A program made the translations under genes and the position numbers. Of a stretch of 47,510 bases of DNA, positions 10,668 to 17,653 are shown piece by piece (the first letter of the stretch is position 1; each line of letters starts with the position of its first letter). The notes under the pieces are model-generated. The model saw only the letters and a list, made by a program, of their open reading frames with translations, did not search any database and had not been told where the DNA came from. Source of the DNA: Thermoanaerobaculia bacterium (GTDB lineage Bacteria > Acidobacteriota > Thermoanaerobaculia > Multivoradales > JAGPDF01); assembly GCA_018057705.1 (NCBI GenBank), contig JAGPDF010000008.1:1-47510 (forward strand), given 5' to 3'.

Positions 10668-10673
10668 ACGATA
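10668..10673 (-). promoter_or_regulatory. Putative -10 element of a leaderless promoter (SRAP gene)
   Basis: TATCGT, 7 nt before the ATG. This is the only one of the ten TAnnnT boxes without G two bases before it. It directly abuts REP cluster C, so the repeats must hold the -35 region. Confidence 0.35.
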
Positions 10674-10675
10674 TG

Positions 10676-10783
10676 AGAAAAGAGGGACAGGCACGAGTTT
10701 TGGAAAAGAGGGACAGGCACGAGTTTTCGCGAAGGGCGCGAGAACCCGTGCCTGTCCCTCTTTTCGTGTCCCTCTTTTCGAGG
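10676..10783. repeat. REP cluster C: two direct and one inverted GGGACAGGCACG repeat plus a partial copy
   Basis: Forward copies at 10677-10701 and 10703-10727 (GAAAAGAGGGACAGGCACGA core), an inverted copy at 10740-10764, and a truncated inverted copy near 10766-10781 that has lost the GCAC part. The cluster fills the divergent space between the SRAP gene and the cytochrome-like secreted protein gene. Confidence 0.8.
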
Positions 10784-10902
10784 GGGATGTGGCACAGGCG
10801 GGCGTGTTTCAGCGTTCTTCCTGGTGTGCAGGAGTCCATTGGCCGGCCTCCCTCCGGATCCGAGAATCCTGCTTCGATCTGTACCCTCTGGAGGACGCTT
10901 CA

Positions 10903-13179
10903 ATGCGCAAGTCGATCTTCGCCCTGCTCTTCCTCTGCGGCAGCATCGTGGAGGCGCAGCGCCTCCATCCGATCCTCTTCGTCACCCAGACGCCGATTCC
11001 GTACGACTTCACGGCCATCGGCTCGGTCTTCGGCAACCATCGCGCCGACCTGCAGAGTACCGGGCGCGGCGGCGACCTCTATGTGCTCTACCCGAACGGC
11101 ACGCTGAAGAACCTCACCCAGCTCGGCGGCTACGGCGTGGCGAGCGGATTCCAGGGGGCGACCTCGATCGCGGTGCGCGAACCGGCGGTGCACTGGAACG
11201 GCACCAAGGCGGTCTTTTCGATGGTCATCGGCGCGCCGATCCAGCAGTACGCCTGGGGGACCTATTACTGGCAGCTCTACGAGGTGACCGGGCTCGGGAC
11301 CGGAGATCCGGTGACGATCACCAAAGTGCCGAACCAGCCGCTTCTCGCCAACAACGTCAGCCCGGTCTACGCGCCGGACGGGCGGATCCTGTTCACCTCG
11401 GACCGGCCGCGCGACGGCCGCGCCCACCTCTACCCGCAGCTCGACGAGTACGAGGAGGCGCCGGTCGTCACGGGACTCTGGAGCCTCGACGCGGCGACCG
11501 GCGACCTGAAGCTCCTCGATCACGCGCCTTCCGGGGACTTCAAGCCGACGGTCGACAGCTTCGGCCGCGTCGTCTTCACTCGCTGGGACCACCTGCAGCG
11601 CGACCAGCAGGCCGACAGCGACTACTACGATGTCGTCGCCGGCAATCCGCCGACCTACGGCACGTTCAACTGGTCGAGCGAACGTTCCGACGCGGTCGCG
11701 CTCGCCACCCGGGACGAGCAGTTCCCGGAGCCCCGCGCCGGCCGCGTCGACCTGCTGCAGCCGCATGAGGAAGGGCACAGCTTCAACCACTTCTTCCCCT
11801 GGATGGTGAATCCGGACGGGACCGGCCTCGAGACGCTGAACCACATCGGCCGCCACGAGCTGCATACCTACTTCAACCGGTCCTTCAACAACGACGGCAA
11901 TCTCGACGAGTTCATCTGCGGCGACAACGCCTGCGATCGCTTCAACGACCGCGAGATCTTCAACATGCTAGAGATCCGCGAGAGCGCGATGGTTCCCGGG
12001 CTCTACTACGCGATCGATGCGCCCGAGTTCTACACCCACGCCGCCGGCATGCTCTTCTCCCTGAACGGCGCACCGACCGACCATGCGAGCGAGATGGGAG
12101 TGACCTGGATCTCCCACCCCGACACCGCGGGCTTCACCGCGAGCCCCGGACCCTGCCATTCGGGGTTCTACCGCAACCCGCTGCCGCTCACGACGACGAC
12201 GGGCCCGGGGACGCTGATCGCCGTGCACGCCGGGGAACGAAGCGCCGGCGTGCCCGAGACCCGGCAGGCCGCGAACGACGGTTCGACTGCCGCTCCGGTG
12301 GCGCGCTACAAGTTCCGGCTGCGCAATCTGGTGGCGGCGACGGCGCCCTGCGCCGGCTACCAGAAGTACGGAGCAACCCTCACGCCGGGGATCACCAAGA
12401 CGCTCTGGTACTGGGACCCCGATACGATGGTCACCTACACCAACGTCACCCTGTGGGAGCTCGACCCGGTCGAGGTGCGGCCGCGCACGCCGCCCATCCC
12501 GGCAGTGCCGCCGCTCGAGACGCCGGAAGCGTCGGTGTTCAGCGACGAGCAGGTCGATGTCGCCGACTTCCGCGAGTTCCTCGAGAGTCGCGACCTCGCC
12601 CTGATCGTGAGCCGCGACGTCACGACTCGCGACCGCGCCGATCGCCAGCAGCCGTTCAACCTCCGCGTGCCCGGTGGCACCGCCCAGACGACCGGCGCCG
12701 GTGGAGCGATCTATGACGTGACGCACATGCAGCTGTTCCAGGCCGACCTGATCCGGGGCACGGGTGGCACGGCGAGTCCGCGTCCCGGGCGCCGGGTCCT
12801 GGCGCAGCGCATGCACGACCCGCGGGCGTTGAATCCCCCCCTGCCGCAGGGAGCGCCGGCCGCGAGCGTCGAGCTCGGCGACGATGGCTCCATGGCGGCG
12901 CTCGTGCCGGCCGAGCGCGCCCTCACCTGGCATCTGACCAACGGCACGGGATCGCCCGTGGTGCGCGAGCGCTACTGGCTGACCTTCCAGCCGGGTGAAA
13001 TCCGTGTCTGCACCTCCTGCCACGGCCTCAACACGCTCGATCAGAGCGACCCGGGGAGCGCCGCGCCGCAGAACCCGCCGGAGGCACTGCGGACCCTGCT
13101 GCAGTGGTGGAAGGGCCTGATCTTTGCCGCCCACTTCGAGGACGGCAACACCTCGGAGTGGTCGAGCGCCGCGCCGTAA
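10903..13179 (+). CDS. Secreted beta-propeller protein with C-terminal c-type heme site (hydrazine synthase alpha-like) and DGFE-type tail
   Basis: A 758-aa exported protein. A signal peptide (MRKSIFALLFLCGSIVEA) is followed by a TolB/PD40-like propeller (NNVSPVYAPDGRILFTSDRPRDG) and a C-terminal region with one heme-binding CTSCH (C703, C706, H707) inside an LTFQPGEIRVCTSCHG context. This order resembles the hydrazine synthase alpha-subunit superfamily found in many non-anammox bacteria; no hydrazine chemistry is implied. The last residues, FEDGNTSEWSSAAP, match the tails of two other secreted proteins encoded downstream. GGAGG at 10890-10894 lies 8 nt before the ATG. The gene converges on the GT2 gene with 7 nt between stops. 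The substrate is unknown. Confidence 0.8.
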   Translation: MRKSIFALLFLCGSIVEAQRLHPILFVTQTPIPYDFTAIGSVFGNHRADLQSTGRGGDLYVLYPNGTLKNLTQLGGYGVASGFQGATSIAVREPAVHWNGTKAVFSMVIGAPIQQYAWGTYYWQLYEVTGLGTGDPVTITKVPNQPLLANNVSPVYAPDGRILFTSDRPRDGRAHLYPQLDEYEEAPVVTGLWSLDAATGDLKLLDHAPSGDFKPTVDSFGRVVFTRWDHLQRDQQADSDYYDVVAGNPPTYGTFNWSSERSDAVALATRDEQFPEPRAGRVDLLQPHEEGHSFNHFFPWMVNPDGTGLETLNHIGRHELHTYFNRSFNNDGNLDEFICGDNACDRFNDREIFNMLEIRESAMVPGLYYAIDAPEFYTHAAGMLFSLNGAPTDHASEMGVTWISHPDTAGFTASPGPCHSGFYRNPLPLTTTTGPGTLIAVHAGERSAGVPETRQAANDGSTAAPVARYKFRLRNLVAATAPCAGYQKYGATLTPGITKTLWYWDPDTMVTYTNVTLWELDPVEVRPRTPPIPAVPPLETPEASVFSDEQVDVADFREFLESRDLALIVSRDVTTRDRADRQQPFNLRVPGGTAQTTGAGGAIYDVTHMQLFQADLIRGTGGTASPRPGRRVLAQRMHDPRALNPPLPQGAPAASVELGDDGSMAALVPAERALTWHLTNGTGSPVVRERYWLTFQPGEIRVCTSCHGLNTLDQSDPGSAAPQNPPEALRTLLQWWKGLIFAAHFEDGNTSEWSSAAP

Positions 13180-13186
13180 CTCGCGC

Positions 13187-13930
13187 TCAGCGCTCCGGGT
13201 GGTACCAGTACTCGCGCGCGAAATCGGCCACCGAGCCGGGATCGCGCAACAGCCTCCAGCCCACCGCCGGCATGCGGGTGAAGAAGTGCCAGTCGCCCCA
13301 GCGGTCGAACTTGCGCGTCGACACGATGGTGCGCGCACCCCAGGGGCGGGCGAGCCGCCGGCCGGTCGACTTGCCGTGGCGGCGCAGCGCGAGGAGAAAG
13401 GCGACGTCCTCAGCGTAGAGCAGGCTCTCGTCGTAGCCGCCGATGGCTTCGAAATCGGCGCGCCGGGTGTAGACGACCCCGACGTCGAAACCGGTCGCGA
13501 GGGCGAGCGGTGCAAACAGCACGAAGGTCGCGACCAGACCGGGCGACCAGCGCTCGAAGTGGCCGCCGGTCGCCCCGGCGACGATGCGGCCCGAGGCCAC
13601 CGCGGCGTCGAGAGCGAGAAAGGTCCGCGGGTGGATCCGTCCATCGGCATCGGTGAAGGCGACGATCTCGCCGCGCGCCGCGGCGGCCCCGCCGTTCCGG
13701 GCGGCGGCGATCGACCGCTTCTCGACCCGGGCGACCCGGCAGCCGCGCTGCAGTGCGATCTCCGCCGTCTCGTCGGTCGACGCGTTGTCGGCGACGATGA
13801 CCTCGACCGTTCCGCCGTACGCCGCCCGCGCGGTATCGACGCTGTCGAGCAGTCGGGGGAGGAGTTCCGCCTCGTTGTAGGCCGGAATGATCAGGCTGAT
13901 GCGCGGTGTTTCCACCTCGAGGGGCTGCAC
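13187..13930 (-). CDS. Family 2 glycosyltransferase
   Basis: A GT-A fold glycosyltransferase of about 247 aa with no transmembrane segment needed for its catalytic domain. ISLIIPAYNEAELLPRLL opens the nucleotide-sugar domain, VIVADNASTDETAEIA and the metal-binding FTDADGR follow, and GGYDESLLYAEDVAFLLALRRHG is the acceptor/catalytic region with the ED pair. Members transfer sugars from nucleotide donors to lipids or glycans; donor and acceptor cannot be read here. The GTG at 13930 is chosen because TACACT lies 6 nt upstream and the residues before it (through a repeat) look non-coding; GTG 13915 is also possible. It stands alone, not within a polysaccharide cluster. Confidence 0.87.
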   Translation of the reverse strand: MQPLEVETPRISLIIPAYNEAELLPRLLDSVDTARAAYGGTVEVIVADNASTDETAEIALQRGCRVARVEKRSIAAARNGGAAAARGEIVAFTDADGRIHPRTFLALDAAVASGRIVAGATGGHFERWSPGLVATFVLFAPLALATGFDVGVVYTRRADFEAIGGYDESLLYAEDVAFLLALRRHGKSTGRRLARPWGARTIVSTRKFDRWGDWHFFTRMPAVGWRLLRDPGSVADFAREYWYHPER

Positions 13931-13936
13931 GGCATC

Positions 13937-13942
13937 AGTGTA
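13937..13942 (-). promoter_or_regulatory. Putative -10 element of a leaderless promoter (GT2 gene)
   Basis: TACACT preceded by GC, 6 nt before the GTG start, with no Shine-Dalgarno sequence. Confidence 0.45.
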
Positions 13943-13990
13943 GCGCTGTGGCGAGCTCCCCCGGGACGCCGGTGGCGGGGCACTCCGGCA

Positions 13991-14049
13991 CTCGGGAATC
14001 CAGGGCGGGCTCCTATTTGAAGCGTGGTCGCCCACCCTGGATTCCCGAG
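13991..14049. repeat. Inverted repeat (REP-like) with 20-nt arms
   Basis: Arms CTCGGGAATCCAGGGCGGGC (13991-14010) and its reverse complement (14030-14049) with one mismatch and a 19-nt loop. The GGGAATCCAGG core is unlike the GGGACAGGCACG family, so this is a second repeat family. It lies in the divergent space between the GT2 and aconitase-family genes. No second copy is seen in this window. Confidence 0.75.
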
Positions 14050-14084
14050 CGCCGGCGCGCCCTTGGCAACGTCAGAGTGGGCTA

Positions 14085-14105
14085 AATTGGGGACAGTCCC
14101 CAATT
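14085..14105. promoter_or_regulatory. Perfect palindrome upstream of the aconitase-family gene
   Basis: Two 10-nt arms (AATTGGGGAC and its complement) around a single central A. It ends 23 nt before a TAGAAT -10-like box, so it covers or abuts the -35 region of the aconitase-family gene. It may be an operator or a minimal REP-like repeat; the GGGACAGTCCC core makes both readings possible. Confidence 0.55.
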
Positions 14106-14128
14106 CTTTTCAGGTGGGAGGGGAGGGG

Positions 14129-14134
14129 TAGAAT
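14129..14134 (+). promoter_or_regulatory. Putative -10 element of a leaderless promoter (aconitase-family gene)
   Basis: TAGAAT preceded by GG, 7 nt before the ATG at 14142. A purine-rich GGGAGGGGAGGGG tract lies upstream of the box rather than in Shine-Dalgarno position. Confidence 0.5.
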
Positions 14135-14141
14135 CCCCGCC

Positions 14142-16145
14142 ATGAAACCGCCGTCGATCGTTCGCTTGACGCCCGGGAAACGGGTCCTCTTCCTGACCAA
14201 GGATGCCGAGCTCATCCGCCGCCAGTTGCGCGGCGAGCTCGACCTGCAGATGTCCGATGTCGACCCGGCCGACCTGCTCGATGACATCAATACCGACGTC
14301 ATGACCCCCGCCTGGGTCTGTTTCAACTGGCAGCCGGAGGAGATCGCCCGCGAGGCCTACGCCGGCCTGATCGTCGACGGCCAGCGGCTCTTCGAGCGCG
14401 ACGCCCTCGCCAACGGCAATTTCGAGGTCATCGTCTCCGGGCTGCGCAAGGGCACCGGGAGCTCGCGCGAGACCGCCGCCCAGTGCGAGAAGTACGCCGG
14501 GATCAAGATCGCGATCGCCGCCTCCTTTGCTCCGATCCACGCCCGCAACAACCTCAACCTCGGCACGCTCATGGGCGGCTACGACGTGCTCGCCCGCCTG
14601 CAGAGCGGCGAAGGTGTGCCGCTCGCCGAGTTCACCGAGGGCTACGATCCGATCACCCGGCAGATCATCGAGTGGGGAGGCCTGTTCCCCTACTCGAAGG
14701 CGCTCGCCGAGGGGGCCGTCGAGCCTCCGTCCGTCGCCACGCCGCGCCGGCCGATGACCATGGCCGAGAAGATCCTGGCGCGCCATGTCGTCGGCACGCA
14801 GAAGGGCGCCGAGGTCTACGTGCAACCGGGTGACGCCGTGGTGGTCTCGGTGGACGGCGGCTACACGCACGAGTTCACCACCGCGCAGGTGCACGCTTTC
14901 CTGGTCGAGGAGTACGGCGAGGACTACCGGATTCAGGACCCCGAGCGCTTCGCGGTCTTCGAGGATCATCTGATCTACGCCGACGAGGTCGCGCGCATGC
15001 GCCCCTTCCTGTCCAAGATCGAGATCCTGCGCGAGATGCAGCGCGAGTTCCAGCGCCATACCGGCGTGCGCGACTTCTCGTCCACCGACGGCGTCTCGCC
15101 CGGCATCTGTCACGAGCTCGCCCGCACGCACATGGTCGAGCCCGGGGACTTCATCCAGGCGACCGACTCGCACACCTGCATGGGCGGGGCGAACAACGCT
15201 CTCACCTGGGGCGTCGGCGCGACCGAGTACGCGGCTCTCATTCACTCTGGCTTCACCCAGGTTGAGGTGCCGGAGTCGATCCGCTTCGAGCTCATCGGGA
15301 AGCTCGCGCCGAACGTCACGGCCAAGGACCTCATGCTCCACATCCTGCTCGCCTATGCGCGGCCGCAGGCGACCCTCAACCGGGTCATGGAGTTCACCGG
15401 CCCGGGCGTCTCCACCCTGTCGATGGACGAGCGCGCGACGCTCGCCAACATGGCGACCGAATGCACCGCGAGGAGCGGCATCGTCTCGGCCGACGCCGAG
15501 ACCTATCGCTGGCTCGCCCTCTGGCGCCCGGGAGTCGACAAAGACCGCTTGCGCGAGCGCACCGTCGAGCCCGACGCCGACGCGGTCTACGCCGGCGGCA
15601 CTCACGTCATCGATCTCGCGGCGCTCGCGCCGATGGTGGCCGACCCGGGCGATCCCGACCGCGGCATCGCCTCGGACCCGACCAATGGGGCGAAGGTCGA
15701 AGAGATCGGCGAGGTCCGCATCGACATCGCCTACGGTGGCAGCTGCACCGCAGGCAAGATCGACGATCTCGTCTTCTACCACCGGGTGGTGAAGGAGGCG
15801 GTCGACGCCGGCCGCAGGGTCGCCCCCGGAGTCGACTTCATCATCCAGTGCGGCTCGCTCGAGGTCGAGAGCTACGCCCGCGAGCACGGCTTCCTCGACG
15901 ACTTCGCGAAGGCCGGCGTGCGCCTCATCCGCCCCGGCTGCGGCGCCTGCATCGGCTGCGGCCCGGGCGTCTCGGAGACCACAGAGCAGGTCACCGTCTC
16001 GGCGATCAACCGCAACTACAAGGGCAGGAGCGGCCCCGGCAAGCTCTGGCTCGCGAGCCCCCTCACCGTCGCCGCCTCCGCCTTCACCGGCACCATCACC
16101 GCCTACACGCCCGGGATGTTCGCCCCCGTAACGGCCGCCCGTTAG
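14142..16145 (+). CDS. Aconitase-superfamily hydro-lyase, swivel domain first
   Basis: A 667-aa [4Fe-4S] dehydratase. Residues about 40-210 are the swivel (LeuD-like) domain with DDINTDVMTP and SGLRKGTGSSRETA. From about 220 comes the cluster-binding (LeuC-like) part with TDSHTCMGGANNAL. The iron-sulfur ligands are C535 (GGSCTAG) and C600/C603 (GCGACIGCG), followed by NRNYKGRSG and LASPLTVAASAFTG. AcnA and mitochondrial aconitase have the swivel last; AcnB has it before the cluster domains but also carries a HEAT-like domain, which is absent here. The substrate may be citrate/isocitrate, methylcitrate or an isopropylmalate-like acid; I cannot tell. It is monocistronic, behind a palindrome and a TAGAAT box. 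Confidence 0.85.
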   Translation: MKPPSIVRLTPGKRVLFLTKDAELIRRQLRGELDLQMSDVDPADLLDDINTDVMTPAWVCFNWQPEEIAREAYAGLIVDGQRLFERDALANGNFEVIVSGLRKGTGSSRETAAQCEKYAGIKIAIAASFAPIHARNNLNLGTLMGGYDVLARLQSGEGVPLAEFTEGYDPITRQIIEWGGLFPYSKALAEGAVEPPSVATPRRPMTMAEKILARHVVGTQKGAEVYVQPGDAVVVSVDGGYTHEFTTAQVHAFLVEEYGEDYRIQDPERFAVFEDHLIYADEVARMRPFLSKIEILREMQREFQRHTGVRDFSSTDGVSPGICHELARTHMVEPGDFIQATDSHTCMGGANNALTWGVGATEYAALIHSGFTQVEVPESIRFELIGKLAPNVTAKDLMLHILLAYARPQATLNRVMEFTGPGVSTLSMDERATLANMATECTARSGIVSADAETYRWLALWRPGVDKDRLRERTVEPDADAVYAGGTHVIDLAALAPMVADPGDPDRGIASDPTNGAKVEEIGEVRIDIAYGGSCTAGKIDDLVFYHRVVKEAVDAGRRVAPGVDFIIQCGSLEVESYAREHGFLDDFAKAGVRLIRPGCGACIGCGPGVSETTEQVTVSAINRNYKGRSGPGKLWLASPLTVAASAFTGTITAYTPGMFAPVTAAR

Positions 16146-16216
16146 CTCCCGTCCTGTGAACTGATTCGCGCCTGGACGCAGGCCGGTTCGCTAGGATGAC
16201 TTCAGGAGATTCCCCA

Positions 16217-17653
16217 ATGACTCGAGCTCCCTACGCCGCGCTGCGGTCGCTGTCGATCTGGACCTGTCTCGGCACCGTGTGCGCCTTCTCGGTGGCGCCT
16301 TCCGCACTGTTCGGCGCCACCGAGTGCTACACGGGGTCCTGCACGGCGACCTGCACTCCCGACGCGCCCGCCGCGGTGTCGACCCTCGTCTCCGGTTTCC
16401 CCGGGGTGAACGATACGCCGATCGCCTTCGTCGATCCGGCGGACAATCTGCGGCACCGCTTCGTCGCGACGCAGGAGGGCGTGATCTTCGTCTGGTCGGG
16501 CGAGACGCAGGCGCTGCTGCCTGTGCCCTTCCTCGACCTCACTTCCACGGGTCTCAACAAGGTCCTGTACGGCGGTGAGCGGGGGCTCCTCGCGATGGCC
16601 GTGGAGCCCGACTACCGGACGACCGGCCGCTTCTACGTCTATTACACGCGGGTCTCGGACGGCGACATCGTGGTCGAGCGCTATCAGCGATCGACCGGCA
16701 ATCCGGATGTCGCCGATCCCGCTTCCGGGACCGTCATCTTCCGCATCGACCATCCGGCGACCAACCACAACGGCGGCCAACTGGCGTTCGGTCCGGAAGG
16801 CTACCTGTACATCTCGACGGGCGATGGCGGACCGCAGTGCGACAACGGCGCGGGAGTCTCGGGAGACGGCCAGAGCCCGGGCACCCTGCTGGGAAAGATC
16901 CTGCGCATCGACGTGCGCGGGGTGGATCCGACTCCCGCCGCCAATGAGTGCAGCCTCGACGCCTCCAACTACACTGTCCCCTCCGACAACCCTTACGTCG
17001 GCCAGGCGAGCGCGTGCAACGAGGTCTGGGCGCTGGGCATGCGCAACCCCTTCCGCTTCACCTTCGATCGGGACACCGGCGACCTCTACCTGGGCGACGT
17101 TGGACAGAACGAGTGGGAGGAGATCAACCTCATCCGCGCTTCGACCCCGGCACCGGCGAACCTGGGCTGGGTCTGCCGCGAGGGCTGCCAGTCCTCGTTC
17201 GCCTCGTCGGGCTGCTCGAACACGGGCTGTCCGGCGGATAGCGGCAGCACCTGCGAGTTCCCGCGCGCCAGCGGATTCTGGGATCCGATTCTCTGCCACC
17301 AGAACGCCCCTTGGGTCTCGATCATGGGCGGCTACCGCTATCGCGGCCAGCAGGTACCGGTCAATGCGGGCCGGTATTTCTACGGCGACGCCGCTTGCGG
17401 ACAGGTCTGGGCGACCAACGACTTCGACGAAACGAATCCGGCAGCCATCTCCTCCTCTTGTTGGTTGAGCGGGTCGTCGAACTTCGGCTTTGGCGAAGAC
17501 CATCTGGGCGAGCTCTACATCGTGCGCGGCGCCGCCCACGTCGTCAGCTGCATTCACAACGGGCAGGGCTGCTACTGGGCGCGGTGGGGCGGTCTCTTCG
17601 AGGACGGTTTCGAGACCGAAGCCACCTCCCGCTGGAGCTCGAGCGTCCCCTGA
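16217..17653 (+). CDS. Secreted PQQ-dependent aldose sugar dehydrogenase-like protein with DGFE-type tail
   Basis: A 478-aa exported six-bladed propeller of the soluble glucose/aldose dehydrogenase (GSDH, YliI) family, which oxidises sugars using pyrroloquinoline quinone. A signal peptide of about 35 residues ends near ALFGA. Family motifs are GGERGLLAMAVEPDY, YYTRVSDGD, NHNGGQLAFGPEGYLYIST (catalytic His region), LLGKILRIDV, RNPFRFTFD and GDVGQNEWEEI. Many cysteines suggest disulfides. AGGAG at 16204-16208 lies 8 nt before ATG 16217, which decides against ATG 16196. It ends with LFEDGFETEATSRWSSSVP, the tail shared with two neighbours. Its stop overlaps the next ATG (TGATG), so the two are coupled. 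Confidence 0.88.
   Translation: MTRAPYAALRSLSIWTCLGTVCAFSVAPSALFGATECYTGSCTATCTPDAPAAVSTLVSGFPGVNDTPIAFVDPADNLRHRFVATQEGVIFVWSGETQALLPVPFLDLTSTGLNKVLYGGERGLLAMAVEPDYRTTGRFYVYYTRVSDGDIVVERYQRSTGNPDVADPASGTVIFRIDHPATNHNGGQLAFGPEGYLYISTGDGGPQCDNGAGVSGDGQSPGTLLGKILRIDVRGVDPTPAANECSLDASNYTVPSDNPYVGQASACNEVWALGMRNPFRFTFDRDTGDLYLGDVGQNEWEEINLIRASTPAPANLGWVCREGCQSSFASSGCSNTGCPADSGSTCEFPRASGFWDPILCHQNAPWVSIMGGYRYRGQQVPVNAGRYFYGDAACGQVWATNDFDETNPAAISSSCWLSGSSNFGFGEDHLGELYIVRGAAHVVSCIHNGQGCYWARWGGLFEDGFETEATSRWSSSVP

Noticed and set aside
5935-10783. GGGACAGGCACG repeats as a CRISPR array
   Set aside because: The spacing is irregular, copies occur in both orientations, there are no unique spacers of constant length and no cas genes; REP hairpins beside a RAYT explain them.
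10661-10903. N-terminal extension of the SRAP protein through the upstream open frame
   Set aside because: SRAP needs Cys2 as the N-terminal nucleophile, and the extension translates REP repeats.
10903-13179. True hydrazine synthase or anammox gene set
   Set aside because: Only one heme motif and general similarity; no HzsB/HzsC or hydrazine dehydrogenase nearby.
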